Source of the DNA: Lachnocurva sp045579705
Lineage (GTDB): Bacteria; Bacillota; Clostridia; Lachnospirales; Lachnospiraceae
Assembly: GCA_045579705.1 (NCBI GenBank)
Contig: JAZNMP010000013.1
Span: 1 to 46,683 of the forward strand
DNA length: 46,683 nt
Direction: 5' to 3'
Of this stretch, positions 25,863-34,646 are shown in pieces; the first letter of the stretch is position 1; each line of letters opens with the position of its first letter. The notes beneath the pieces are model-generated. The model was not told where the DNA came from, ran no database searches, and saw nothing but the letters and a program-made list of their open reading frames with translations. The translations under genes were made by a program, and so were the position numbers.

Positions 25863-28124
25863 TTATTTAAGTTCGATCTTCTCGACTTCTGCAATCCAAC
25901 GATAGAAAGGTGTTGTATCCTTAGCGATTGTGCTTGTGTTTACACGCTCTGCTGAGAAGATAGTAGCTTCCTTTCTCTGATATGTTGGGATTTCTACTGC
26001 CCAGTCTACAATAGTATCAAGAGCTGCCTTGTACTTAGCTTTACGATACTGCTGATCTGTGTGTGTCTTAGCATCTAAGATAATCTGATCGAGTTCTGGA
26101 TCAGCGATTTCGTACTGGTAGTTTGAACCACCCTTGTCTTTTCCACCATTTGCGACATCGGCGAAGTAAATCTGTGTCATATCTGGATCTTCTGCTGCTC
26201 CCCATGCTGCACACCACATCTGGATCTGTCCTGCTCTAAGTCCATCCCAAAGCTGTGATGAATCTGAAAGATCGTTAATCTCAAATTTAATTCCGATTGA
26301 TTCGAAAGCTTTCTGTGATTCTGTAAGAATCATGAATGCTGGGTGATCACCCTTTCCATCACCAGGAATTACTGCTGTAAATGTAATAGGCTTTCCATCT
26401 GGACCAGCTGTTACCTTTCCATCGGATACCTTGCATCCTGCTGCTTCGAAGAATCCCAAAGCTGCTTTCTTTGCTGCTGCATATTTATCTTCTGCAGACA
26501 TACCGTCTTTATAAATCTCTTCACCATTTACATCTACCGAGAAAGCTGGCTTGTAATCAGAGTCAGTCTTCTGTGGAGCTGCCCATGATGTATTTGAGAT
26601 TGGGTAGTTGATAACTGTTGCAGCATCACCGTAGTATGAGTCGATAGCTACATCTCTGTAAGCTGCTACGATAGTTGCAAAACCTTTACGATAGTTCTTT
26701 GATTCAGTAGAAGCTCTATCGTTACCAACCTTTACAAGGTTAGCGTTCATACCAATGTATCCGTAACCTAAGAAGTCAGTAAGTTTTGTTTCAATCTTGT
26801 CACCACTAAGCTTGCCATTGCTGTTCTGCTTCTTAATGTTCTTTGCAGCATCAGCATTAAGTGAAGGTGTTGCTACATCGATAGTTCCTGTTGTTACACC
26901 ATTAAGCAAATCAGATTCCTGTGATTCCTGGAATGTAATGTGCTTTGTCTTAGGCTCACCCTTGAAATAATACTTGTTTGCTTCAAAGTTTACTTTACCG
27001 TTCTTGTATCCTTTGAATACGTATGGGCCAGCACCAAGTGGTTTTGTTGTAACAGATTTAACATGTGAAAGGTCACCCTTTGTAAATCCGAACTTGTTTG
27101 ACTTGTAATCATACTTTGATGCTTCACCATAGTAGTGAAGTGGAGCTACTGTAACGCCAAGGTTATAAATAGCTGTAGCATCGATAGTATCCATATGAAC
27201 GTCGATTTCATAATCGTTTACTTTCTTGATACCCTTGATGTTATCTACAGTATCACCTGTTGTTACACCCTTTGCATATTTAGCATCGAGTATGTCTGAA
27301 AGAGTCTTGTCAGCTTTTTCTTTGTCAGCTGCTGCATATGGATCTCCATCATATGCTTCTACAATCTTGTTCCAGAAGTCTTCTGCTGTTGCATTATCAT
27401 CAAGTTCATAACCCCAATTTGCTGCACAATCTTTTACAGAATCCCCTTTTTTGTTATATCCTTTAGCGATGCAGGAATCTACGATAGACTGAGCGAATTT
27501 CTTTCCTGCTTCAGGAAGATCTTTCTCCCAGAATGTCTTCTGTGTTGCTTCATCCCATGCCTTGAAGTCTGTGTTATCTTTGCCGGCTGCTACTAGAGCT
27601 TTACCAAGTGATTCTACACCCTGACGATATTCCTTCATTCCTGTAATAGGAAGTGCGGAGAATGTTGAGTTTCCGTCGTATGTAGGATCTGCTAAAACGT
27701 AGTATGAGAAAATAACATCATCTGCTGTCAATTTCTTTCCGTCTGAGAATTTAACGCCCTTACGAAGTTTGATCTTGTAATCTACAGTTCCGTCATCATT
27801 CTCGTTTACTTTTACGTCTGAAAGTCCTTCGTACTTGTATGACTTGCCGTTATACTTTCTAGTTTCTCCCTTGATTCCCTTGTATACGATAGCGCCCTGT
27901 CTATCTTCTTCGATCAGACCAGCTGATGTCATCAAATAAACATCCTTATCGTATGAAGTTTCTGAGAAGAAAGGTGAGAACTTCTGGTTAAATGGAGCAT
28001 ATCCAACAACCAATGTATCTGAACCTTTCTTTCCGGAACCGCCAGAGCCAGCGCCACAACCAGTCAACATTGTAGCTGCACAAGCCACTGAAAGAACCTT
28101 CTTCCATGTCTTTGCTTTTCTCAT
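25863..28124 (-). CDS. oppA: oligopeptide-binding lipoprotein OppA
   Basis: 753 residues from ATG at 28124, chosen because GGGAGGGAAAC precedes it and a signal peptide (MRKAKTWKKVLSVACAATML) with lipobox LTGC starts there. Solute-binding family 5 features are VVGYAPFNQKFSPFF near the N-terminus, LRKGVKFSDGKKLTADDVIFSYYVL, and KPLGAGPYVFKGYKNGKVNF. It is about 200 residues longer than typical OppA; much of the excess lies between FSYYVLADPTYDG and VDNIKGIKKVNDYEI, an acidic helical insertion. First gene of oppABCDF, with its own promoter. Confidence 0.94.
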   Translation of the reverse strand: MRKAKTWKKVLSVACAATMLTGCGAGSGGSGKKGSDTLVVGYAPFNQKFSPFFSETSYDKDVYLMTSAGLIEEDRQGAIVYKGIKGETRKYNGKSYKYEGLSDVKVNENDDGTVDYKIKLRKGVKFSDGKKLTADDVIFSYYVLADPTYDGNSTFSALPITGMKEYRQGVESLGKALVAAGKDNTDFKAWDEATQKTFWEKDLPEAGKKFAQSIVDSCIAKGYNKKGDSVKDCAANWGYELDDNATAEDFWNKIVEAYDGDPYAAADKEKADKTLSDILDAKYAKGVTTGDTVDNIKGIKKVNDYEIDVHMDTIDATAIYNLGVTVAPLHYYGEASKYDYKSNKFGFTKGDLSHVKSVTTKPLGAGPYVFKGYKNGKVNFEANKYYFKGEPKTKHITFQESQESDLLNGVTTGTIDVATPSLNADAAKNIKKQNSNGKLSGDKIETKLTDFLGYGYIGMNANLVKVGNDRASTESKNYRKGFATIVAAYRDVAIDSYYGDAATVINYPISNTSWAAPQKTDSDYKPAFSVDVNGEEIYKDGMSAEDKYAAAKKAALGFFEAAGCKVSDGKVTAGPDGKPITFTAVIPGDGKGDHPAFMILTESQKAFESIGIKFEINDLSDSSQLWDGLRAGQIQMWCAAWGAAEDPDMTQIYFADVANGGKDKGGSNYQYEIADPELDQIILDAKTHTDQQYRKAKYKAALDTIVDWAVEIPTYQRKEATIFSAERVNTSTIAKDTTPFYRWIAEVEKIELK

Positions 28125-28205
28125 GTTTCCCTCCCATTTTTCTGTACACACTTTTCTACGTGCTACGAGTTTAGAATTGTCTAACATTTCTAAAACTTAT
28201 AAAAT

Positions 28206-28234
28206 ATTGTATATTATGTGTTAATCTCTTGCAA
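28206..28234 (-). promoter_or_regulatory. oppA: opp operon promoter
   Basis: On the minus strand -35 TTGCAA (28229-28234) is 17 bases from -10 TACAAT (28206-28211), giving a leader of about 75 bases to the oppA ATG. Confidence 0.6.
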
Positions 28235-28269
28235 GTAATAGTTGAGAAAAATTCATTTAAACATTTCAC

Positions 28270-28312
28270 AAAAAAATCACATAATATACACATTTTATAT
28301 AAAAAAATCACA
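28270..28312 (-). promoter_or_regulatory. paired 12-bp direct repeats upstream of the opp promoter
   Basis: Two identical boxes, TGTGATTTTTTT on the minus strand (28270-28281 and 28301-28312), start 31 bp apart, about three helical turns, at roughly -70 to -115 from the inferred start. They could be sites for a regulator bound on one DNA face; no known factor was recognised, and the surrounding AT-richness makes chance possible. Confidence 0.4.
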
Positions 28313-28324
28313 AAAGCATTCCTA

Positions 28325-30151
28325 CTATTTATTAGAAAGTAATACTTCCACGCATTTTTCAGCCTCATCGAGAACTTCTTTAAACTTATCCAAAGCTCTG
28401 TCAACAGGTTCTGGAGTAGAGAAATCTACACCTGCATGTTTAAGTTCATCCAATGGGTCTAATGAATTTCCCATTGACAGGAATTCGAGGTACTTCTGAA
28501 TATTTCCAGAAGCCTTTCCCTGACTTTCTAATCTAATGCCTTCAGAAAGCGCTACTGCTGCAGAATAGCTTGTAGCGTATTTATAAACGTAGAAAGGACG
28601 ATAGAAATGAGGTATACGAGCCCATTCATATTTAATGAAATCGTCTACAACCATTTCAGGTCCAAAGTACTCCTCATTCAATCTCGCATATAATTTACAG
28701 AGATACTGTGGAGTAAGTGCTTCGCCAGTTTCAGATGCCTCATGAATAGTTTTTTCAAATTCAGCAAACATCGTCTGTCTATATACAGTTCCCTTAAAAT
28801 TCTCCAGATACTGATTCAAAAGAACCAATCTCTCTTTAGGATCTGTAGTCTTCTCTAAGAGATTCTCAATAAGCAGATTCTCGTTTACTGTAGAAGCAAC
28901 CTCTGCTACGAACAGCGTATATCCTGCATAAGGATATTTCTGGGTCTTATTGGAAAAATAAGTCTGCATTGAATGACCCATCTCATGAACGAGCGTAGAT
29001 ACAGAATCCAAAGTTCCTGTATAGTTCATCATGATGTATGGATCTGTAGTATATGAACCTGAAGAATAAGCGCCTCCGCGTTTACCTTTATTTGGATAGA
29101 CATCAATCCAACCTTCTTCACAGCCACGTTTAACAGTATTCAGATACTCATCTCCGTATATCTTTACTGTGTCAAACATCATCTGCTTTGCTTCTTCGAA
29201 AGTGTACTTCTTTGGCTCATCATCTGTGAGCAGAGGTGCATATACATCGTAAAAATGCAATTCATCAACCTGAAGTAATTTTTTTCGCAAAGCGACATAT
29301 CTATGCATGTCTGGCATATGGCGTCGAACGGCTTCTATTAGGTTGTCATAAACTACTACCGGTACTCTTTCACTGTCAGATGCCATTTCGCGAGAAGAAG
29401 CGTAGTTCCTAAGTTTTGCTGAAACTGTCGCCTGCTTCACATTTGCCTGCATCGTCGATGTGAAGGTATTGATATGATCTTCGAAATTAGAATAGTATTT
29501 CTCGTAAGCATTCTTTCGAAGCACTCTATCGTTTGAAGACTGGAGGGTTACGAAGTTCGCACCATTTAGTTCAACATCGTTTCCGTCTTTGTCTTTAACT
29601 GTTCCAAATTTCATATCCGAGTCTTCGAGACTCGCTGAAATCTCGCCAGGAGAGCTAAGCACTTCACCGTATGAAGCGATAATGCGTTCTGCTTCTTCTG
29701 ATAGTGTGTGTTTCTTCTTATCATAAATACGAGATAATAAGATTTGGTAATCTTTCAATTCATCGTTTGAAACGATAGCTTTCAGAGTTTCATCTGGCAA
29801 AGAAAGTAGCTCAGGCTCGAAGAAGGATAACGCAGTGTAATATTCCACTGTCAAATTATTCGACTTCGCATTCAAGCTCTTTGCATCTTCAGCTCGGGTA
29901 TCCTCGCTGAAACGCAGGTATGCGTAAACTTCTAACTCACTGACTTTGCTTTCCACGTGAAAGATATAGTCGAGTGCGGCCTTTAGAGTTTCTACATCAC
30001 CTAGCTTACCCGCGAAAGAAGTTATCTTCTTAATTTCTTCCTTTACAGTTGAATAAGATTTCTCCCATTCCAAGTCATCATCATAAATCTTAGTGAGATC
30101 CCACATATAAGATGGGTCGAGATCTCTTCTCTCTAGCAATTTCTCTGCCAC
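28325..30151 (-). CDS. pepF: oligoendopeptidase F
   Basis: 608-residue cytoplasmic zinc endopeptidase of family M3, near the usual 600. The zinc motif HEMGHSMQTYF is followed by the distant ligand region FVAEVASTVNENLL. The N-terminal helical part (DPSYMWDLTKIYDDDLEWE) is typical of PepF. It cuts oligopeptides of about 7-17 residues, so its place upstream of oppABCDF fits peptide import followed by hydrolysis. Start is GTG at 30151 with GAAAGGAGAT; its own promoter is seen. Confidence 0.96.
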   Translation of the reverse strand: MAEKLLERRDLDPSYMWDLTKIYDDDLEWEKSYSTVKEEIKKITSFAGKLGDVETLKAALDYIFHVESKVSELEVYAYLRFSEDTRAEDAKSLNAKSNNLTVEYYTALSFFEPELLSLPDETLKAIVSNDELKDYQILLSRIYDKKKHTLSEEAERIIASYGEVLSSPGEISASLEDSDMKFGTVKDKDGNDVELNGANFVTLQSSNDRVLRKNAYEKYYSNFEDHINTFTSTMQANVKQATVSAKLRNYASSREMASDSERVPVVVYDNLIEAVRRHMPDMHRYVALRKKLLQVDELHFYDVYAPLLTDDEPKKYTFEEAKQMMFDTVKIYGDEYLNTVKRGCEEGWIDVYPNKGKRGGAYSSGSYTTDPYIMMNYTGTLDSVSTLVHEMGHSMQTYFSNKTQKYPYAGYTLFVAEVASTVNENLLIENLLEKTTDPKERLVLLNQYLENFKGTVYRQTMFAEFEKTIHEASETGEALTPQYLCKLYARLNEEYFGPEMVVDDFIKYEWARIPHFYRPFYVYKYATSYSAAVALSEGIRLESQGKASGNIQKYLEFLSMGNSLDPLDELKHAGVDFSTPEPVDRALDKFKEVLDEAEKCVEVLLSNK

Positions 30152-30216
30152 AGAAATCTCCTTTCAAATGTTGTTATCAGTTTTCTTTTTCCCTTAATCG
30201 ATTTCGATTAGAAATC

Positions 30217-30245
30217 ATTATATACTTTTTTGAATTGGCTGAAAA
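30217..30245 (-). promoter_or_regulatory. pepF: pepF promoter
   Basis: Minus strand -10 TATAAT (30217-30222) and -35-like TTTTCA (30240-30245) with a 17-base spacer, about 65 bases before the GTG start. A short GATTTC/GAAATC dyad (30200-30216) follows the -10. Confidence 0.55.
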
Positions 30246-30346
30246 GTAATTTTGAACATTTTTTAAATTTTTTGTGATCTCAAAATTCAATTTTTGAACA
30301 TTTAAGGGGTTAAATTGCGCAGTTTTGTGAGATTTTTGCATAAAAT

Positions 30347-30372
30347 TGCAGGATGCCTTGCAGCATCCTGCA
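30347..30372. other. perfect 10-bp hairpin upstream of pepF
   Basis: TGCAGGATGC (30347-30356) pairs with GCATCCTGCA (30363-30372) around a 6-base loop. The arm resembles the inner stem of the oppA-oppB intercistronic region. Role unknown; the U-run is too weak for a confident terminator. Confidence 0.5.
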
Positions 30373-30432
30373 TGATTTTGAAATATGTAGCAGATTTTCT
30401 GTCATTTTTGAATTATCAGACCAACTATAAAA

Positions 30433-31072
30433 GCAAGTGCGGCTGCGCCGCAGAGTTGCATTTATAGGGAATCTCTTTATTTCAAGCTCATTACCTATAC
30501 CAAATTGCAAAAAACTAGCTAGTTAGCTCCGCAATGTATTGGGAATTCCTCTATATCAAGCTCTTTCCCTATACCAAACCACCTAATTCAAGCTAGTTAG
30601 CTCCGCAATGTATAGGGAATCCATCTATATCAAACTCTTTCCCTATACCAGACCTTCCAAAAAGCAAGTGCGGCTGCGCCGCAAGAATGGCTTTTCTGTG
30701 TTTTTAAGCATAAATAATCAAAAACACAAAGTTTTACAGCTCGTAAGTCCTGATCCAACTCTTAAAGTCTGTGTTATATTTCCAATCCTCTAGAAAACAC
30801 AGACTTTCTCTAATACTCCAGACGGCCACCACATGTATTCTCTGTGTATTCTTACATTCATCATTAAAAACACAGAACTTCACAGATTACAAAGTTTACT
30901 ACAAGCTCAAAACTCTGTGTTTTAAGCAGTATCTCGCATAAAGCACAGAAACTACGTCGCTAAGGCTGCCAAGCCCTCCTTAAAACTCTGTGTTTCTTCA
31001 AGATTTCATAAGAAAACACAGACCTACTCTTCCCCAATCCATAATCACAAAGCAAGTGCGGCTGCGCCGCAA
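30433..31072. repeat. modular hairpin array B
   Basis: Same modules as the array at 8026-8486, but longer. A GC hairpin (30438-30452) is followed by three 37-bp TATAGGG/CCCTATA palindromes starting at 30463, 30537 and 30611 (74-bp period). A second GC hairpin (30669-30683) is followed by five 36-bp TCTGTG/CACAGA palindromes at 30695, 30768, 30841, 30914 and 30987 (exact 73-bp period). A third GC hairpin lies at 31057-31071. Spacers are 37 bp; in the first block they end with a shared TTAGCTCCGCAATG. No credible gene lies in it; it begins right after the GNAT gene stop. Confidence 0.88.
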
Positions 31073-31080
31073 AACTACAC

Positions 31081-31368
31081 CTACTCATTATGTCCTACGC
31101 CCTTATGCTTCATCCAAACCTTTGCATAAGCGCATGTTGCTTCGACTTTTTCACCACGTCCTTCTATCATCGCGATGGCCTCTGAGACAAGCTTGCCAGC
31201 GAGCCCTTTGCCTCGGTAATCTTCGTTTACAAAAGTACTCTCTATCGTGCAAACCCCTGGTGCTGTCTCCGGAAAATTTATTTCGCAAATTACTCTTCCA
31301 TCATCATCTCTTCCGTAGATTCTGTGAGGTAACTGGATCCAATCTATTTCTTTTATCTTTTCAGCCAT
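31081..31368 (-). CDS. small GNAT-type N-acetyltransferase (YjdJ/COG2388-like)
   Basis: 95 residues. The compact acetyl-CoA-binding core is recognisable: ICEINFPETAPGVCTIESTFVNEDYRGKGLAGKLV, with the RGKGLA motif, and then a shortened C-terminal part ATCAYAKVWMKHKG. Family members of this size acetylate unknown small molecules or proteins. It sits immediately beside hairpin array B and has only a weak ribosome site (GAAAGCGAGAT). Confidence 0.88.
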   Translation of the reverse strand: MAEKIKEIDWIQLPHRIYGRDDDGRVICEINFPETAPGVCTIESTFVNEDYRGKGLAGKLVSEAIAMIEGRGEKVEATCAYAKVWMKHKGVGHNE

Positions 31369-31413
31369 ATCTATCTCGCTTTCTATTTCTATATTTAAAC
31401 ATGCACTTCGTGC

Positions 31414-31455
31414 AAAAAAGTACTACTACATCATATCAAGATGCAGTAGCACTTT
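31414..31455 (-). terminator. terminator after the chemoreceptor gene
   Basis: An imperfect stem of about 16 bp (31417-31432 with 31440-31455, two mismatches) is followed on the minus strand by six U. A small TGCAC/GTGCA hairpin lies just beyond at 31402-31414. Confidence 0.75.
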
Positions 31456-31466
31456 CAAATTATCCT

Positions 31467-33263
31467 TTAAAGTTTAAATGAAGAAACATAATCCTGTAAT
31501 TCCTGCGCATTCTGAGCAAGTCGATCAGATGCCTGCGCAACTTCATAAGATGAAGCAGTCTGCTCTTCAGAAGCAGCGGATACATTTGATGTTTCATCAG
31601 CTACATCCATACTCATCTTTTCAATGTCGTGGATGTTTGTTGCAATAGTAGTCGTTCCATCAGAAAGCTGAGTTACGACCTGGCTCATCTGGTAGGATTC
31701 ATCCGAAATAGACGCAACCATTTCTACAATATTTGAGAATGTCTCGCCGGCATCATTTACAACCTGAGTTCCGGAATTTACATTTTCTGCGCCTTGTCTC
31801 ATAGACTCAACCGCTTCCTCAGAGTTTCTAATGATGTCATTTATAAGTTCAGTAATCTTTTGAGCTGCCTGATTTGACTCTTCAGCCAAAGTGCTGATTT
31901 CTCCCGCAACTACCGCAAAACCTTTTCCCATCTCACCTGCTCGTGCAGCTTCAATAGAAGCATTTAGTGAAAGCAGATTTGTCTGGCTGGCAATTTCAGA
32001 AATAGTATCAACAAACTCATCAATATTCTTAAGCTTCGTTCCGAGTCCTTCTACTACTTCTGCAGTGCTTTCTACTGAATCTTTGATGGTCTTCATCATT
32101 TCAGTAGCATTGCCCATTTCCTCAGCACCTTTTTTCGCAGCTTCGTTCGTAGCTGTAATCATCTCGCCAGATCTAACGATTGCATCCGAGAAGTTGTTCA
32201 TATTTGAAACGAAGGTTTCTGTTTCAGATGTCGCATCGGAAACTGCAGTAATCTGTCCTGAGCAAGACTGTGCAACATTTGTACAGGAAGTAGCAACCAT
32301 TTCACTGGCTTCAGCTGACTGAGAAGCTGAAGCTGAAAGCTCTTCTGATGCAGCAGCAACAGATGCTGTTGTCTTTGAAATCTTTTGCATCAAATCGCGA
32401 ATATTAGTATGCATTAAATCCAGGGCGTTTGCTATCATTCCAATTTCAGTCTTGTCCTTCTTAAGCCGACGAACCTGATCAACTTCCTCATTATCCGTGA
32501 AATCACTGTTTGACATACGAACCATCTGGTCGGCAACCATTGTAATAGGTTTTGCAATCTTTCCTCCAAAATAGAAAGCTACAATACCACCGATAACACA
32601 GAGCACGATAAGCACGATGATAATCATCGTAATATTTGAATTCAGCGCATCTGTGGCATGTTTATTATAATTCGCCTCGAGGCCATCGATGTAATCGACC
32701 CAGACACCAGTTCCCATTACCCAATCGAAAGGCTCAAAATAAGCTGTATAATTAATCTTTGGAAGAGGTTTGGTTTCATTTGGCTTTGCGAACATGAGAT
32801 TTGTATATCCGCCGCCTTCTTTCATTCCATTCTTAATCATTTCCTGGATGAATTTGTTTCCCTTTGGATCTGTCGCATCCCATCTGGACTGTCCTTCGGT
32901 ATCGCGTCCGAGAAGAACGACATTGACTCCCTTAGAAGTATCAACCCAAAAATATCCGTCACCATCGTTATATCTGAGTTCTCTGATGGCATCGGCAGAA
33001 TACTTTTTAGCCTCATCCATAGTGAGAAGGCCCTGCTCCGCCAAACCATAATTGTACTGGCAAATACTAAGAGCCACCTGAGTCTCATTCTTCAATTCAG
33101 CCTTAATATCTTCTAAAAGTCGATTCTTATAAGCCTCAGTCTGAGAAGTATTTGTCTTTACCGTACGAAATACTGTAAAACCAGTGATTACCGCACCAAC
33201 CAGAATTACAATTCCGAGAATAACTCCTGTCAAGATTACTCTAATACTAGCCTTCTTTTTCAT
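31467..33263 (-). CDS. methyl-accepting chemotaxis protein with single Cache domain
   Basis: 598-residue membrane chemoreceptor. TM1 is near residues 10-32 (VILTGVILGIVILVGAVITG). A periplasmic sCache_2 domain follows (about 40-195; DGYFWVDTSKG and FDWVMGTGVWVDYI are typical). TM2 (ITMIIIVLIVLCVIGGIVAFYF), a HAMP linker and the signalling hairpin come next, with the conserved tip IASQTNLLSLNASIEAARAGE. The sCache_2 type often binds small organic acids, but the ligand here is unknown. No C-terminal methylation-enzyme tether pentapeptide. It is flanked by terminators, so it is a single-gene unit. Confidence 0.95.
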   Translation of the reverse strand: MKKKASIRVILTGVILGIVILVGAVITGFTVFRTVKTNTSQTEAYKNRLLEDIKAELKNETQVALSICQYNYGLAEQGLLTMDEAKKYSADAIRELRYNDGDGYFWVDTSKGVNVVLLGRDTEGQSRWDATDPKGNKFIQEMIKNGMKEGGGYTNLMFAKPNETKPLPKINYTAYFEPFDWVMGTGVWVDYIDGLEANYNKHATDALNSNITMIIIVLIVLCVIGGIVAFYFGGKIAKPITMVADQMVRMSNSDFTDNEEVDQVRRLKKDKTEIGMIANALDLMHTNIRDLMQKISKTTASVAAASEELSASASQSAEASEMVATSCTNVAQSCSGQITAVSDATSETETFVSNMNNFSDAIVRSGEMITATNEAAKKGAEEMGNATEMMKTIKDSVESTAEVVEGLGTKLKNIDEFVDTISEIASQTNLLSLNASIEAARAGEMGKGFAVVAGEISTLAEESNQAAQKITELINDIIRNSEEAVESMRQGAENVNSGTQVVNDAGETFSNIVEMVASISDESYQMSQVVTQLSDGTTTIATNIHDIEKMSMDVADETSNVSAASEEQTASSYEVAQASDRLAQNAQELQDYVSSFKL

Positions 33264-33360
33264 GATTTTACCCTTTCAATAAATAACCGCCTTAAACTTC
33301 AGTAAACTCTAAAACGAATATATCACAAACCAAAGGGTATAAATAATTATATTTCTATTA

Positions 33361-33387
33361 AAAAAAGCCTCTTCACAGAGACTTTTT
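33361..33387 (-). terminator. terminator after the DUF308-like gene
   Basis: A/T-rich stem AAAAAG-C-CTCT paired with AGAG-A-CTTTTT around a TCAC loop, followed by U-rich RNA on the minus strand. It separates the DUF308-like gene from the chemoreceptor. Confidence 0.65.
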
Positions 33388-33407
33388 CCTCACTTACATC
33401 TGATCAA

Positions 33408-33890
33408 CTATCTTCGCTTAATAAATGTCTCGGCAATCATCTCCAACCCGAGAATGCGAATATGAAACGCCAGATGCCCAAAGGGATCCAGCATCAGCAT
33501 AGCTGAAAAAATAATCGTAAGCACTATACTTAATGCCCCGATTACTCTAAACTGCTTCGTGCGATAGTAATCGTTGATTTCCTTTGCCGCATCATCCAAA
33601 GAGAATACCGCCCAAATGATGCCCATGATAGCTATCGCCTGCTCCGTTTCGAGAAGTAGGATTACACCGATGATACCACGAACGATAGAATCCCCCAGAC
33701 TGATATCTGCATCCGGATATCTCAAATCCATAATCGTATCAATAATAGAATAAACTATAAGCGCGCAACCTACGATGTACGGAGCATATGATGCAATATG
33801 AGAAGGAAATATGATTAAAACTAATCCTATTATTACAAATAAATAAATCTGGTCGTTATGTTTTAGTTTCGATAATAGTCTTTTACTCAT
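33408..33890 (-). CDS. DUF308/HdeD-like membrane protein
   Basis: 160 residues with about four to six hydrophobic helices: IYLFVIIGLVLIIFP, YAPYIVGCALIVYSIIDTI, IVRGIIGVILLLE, AIAIMGIIWAVFSL and VIGALSIVLTIIFSAMLML. The helix-pair pattern matches the DUF308 (HdeD) family, whose function in Firmicutes is unknown. Good GAAAGGGA ribosome site, with terminators on both sides. Confidence 0.75.
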   Translation of the reverse strand: MSKRLLSKLKHNDQIYLFVIIGLVLIIFPSHIASYAPYIVGCALIVYSIIDTIMDLRYPDADISLGDSIVRGIIGVILLLETEQAIAIMGIIWAVFSLDDAAKEINDYYRTKQFRVIGALSIVLTIIFSAMLMLDPFGHLAFHIRILGLEMIAETFIKRR

Positions 33891-33947
33891 TAAATCCCTT
33901 TCACAAACAAATTCCTGCCTTATGATTTATTCTACCATATTCTATCT

Positions 33948-33975
33948 AAAAAAGAGGTGATTTCCATCACCTCTT
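33948..33975 (-). terminator. rho-independent terminator after the methyltransferase
   Basis: A perfect 10-bp stem (33952-33961 with 33966-33975), a TTCC loop segment and, on the minus strand, a run of U from 33948-33953. Confidence 0.85.
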
Positions 33976-34004
33976 AAATATTTACATTTGTTTTCACATT
34001 TATA

Positions 34005-34622
34005 CTATGGCTGTAGTGTAATAATTCCTGCGCAGAAAGACTTCTTCTCAAATGTGAAATTTGGAAAATCTCTTTTCAATCTCTCACATACGATGTAGTA
34101 TTCATCGCTATCCCACTCATCTCCTGCTCTCTCAGAAGCCCGCTTTAAATCCTCTTCAGTTTCAAAACAAACATCACCGATTAAAAACTTCCCGCCCGGC
34201 TTTAAGAGTGACAGGGCTTCTTTAAAGAAAGGAACTTTATCCTCATCTGTAAGATGATGCATAGAATATGTTCCTACGATAAAATCATAAGTCTGCTCTT
34301 TTAATTCAGGAACGATACCCTGGTAGAAATCACCCTGAAAGAGAAACGCCTCTGGCATCTTTTTCTGTGCGAGCTCTATCATCTTCTCAGAGAAATCCTG
34401 GCCAAACACTTCACAACCACCTTCATAAAGTTTGTTTGTAAGTGTTCCTGTTCCAAACCCGAGATCCAGAACGCGCGCACCCTTCACACTCATTATCTCA
34501 TTATAAATGTCTCCGAGGACCTCTCGATAACCTGCAAAAGGATAGGTATCAGCAGCCTCGCTGAGACCTACGTATTTGTCATATTCACCTGCCCATAAAT
34601 CAAATCCAGCCTGATCTCTCAT
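34005..34622 (-). CDS. class I SAM-dependent methyltransferase (YrrT-like)
   Basis: 205 residues. Motif I VLDLGFGTGTLTNKL, motif II-like VFGQDFSEKMIELA, an acidic GDFYQG and FIVGTYSMHHLTDEDK followed by LLKPGGKFLIGDV all fit a Rossmann methyltransferase. The pattern resembles Bacillus YrrT, which acts in methionine salvage, but no mtn or luxS gene is nearby, so the substrate stays open. Clean AGGAG site; single-gene unit ended by a strong terminator. Confidence 0.88.
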   Translation of the reverse strand: MRDQAGFDLWAGEYDKYVGLSEAADTYPFAGYREVLGDIYNEIMSVKGARVLDLGFGTGTLTNKLYEGGCEVFGQDFSEKMIELAQKKMPEAFLFQGDFYQGIVPELKEQTYDFIVGTYSMHHLTDEDKVPFFKEALSLLKPGGKFLIGDVCFETEEDLKRASERAGDEWDSDEYYIVCERLKRDFPNFTFEKKSFCAGIITLQP

Positions 34623-34646
34623 TTGAACTCCTACCTAGTAATTCGA

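Noticed and set aside
30695..31022. CRISPR array, because 36-bp units alternate with 37-bp spacers
   Set aside because: The units share only palindrome arms, loops differ, and several spacers are shared almost unchanged with the array at 8183-8440. That is a structured dispersed repeat, not acquired spacers.
30990..31481. Plus-strand ORF of 163 codons across array B and the GNAT gene
   Set aside because: It runs through palindromes and antisense to a clear GNAT gene, has no ribosome site and reads as low-complexity sequence.
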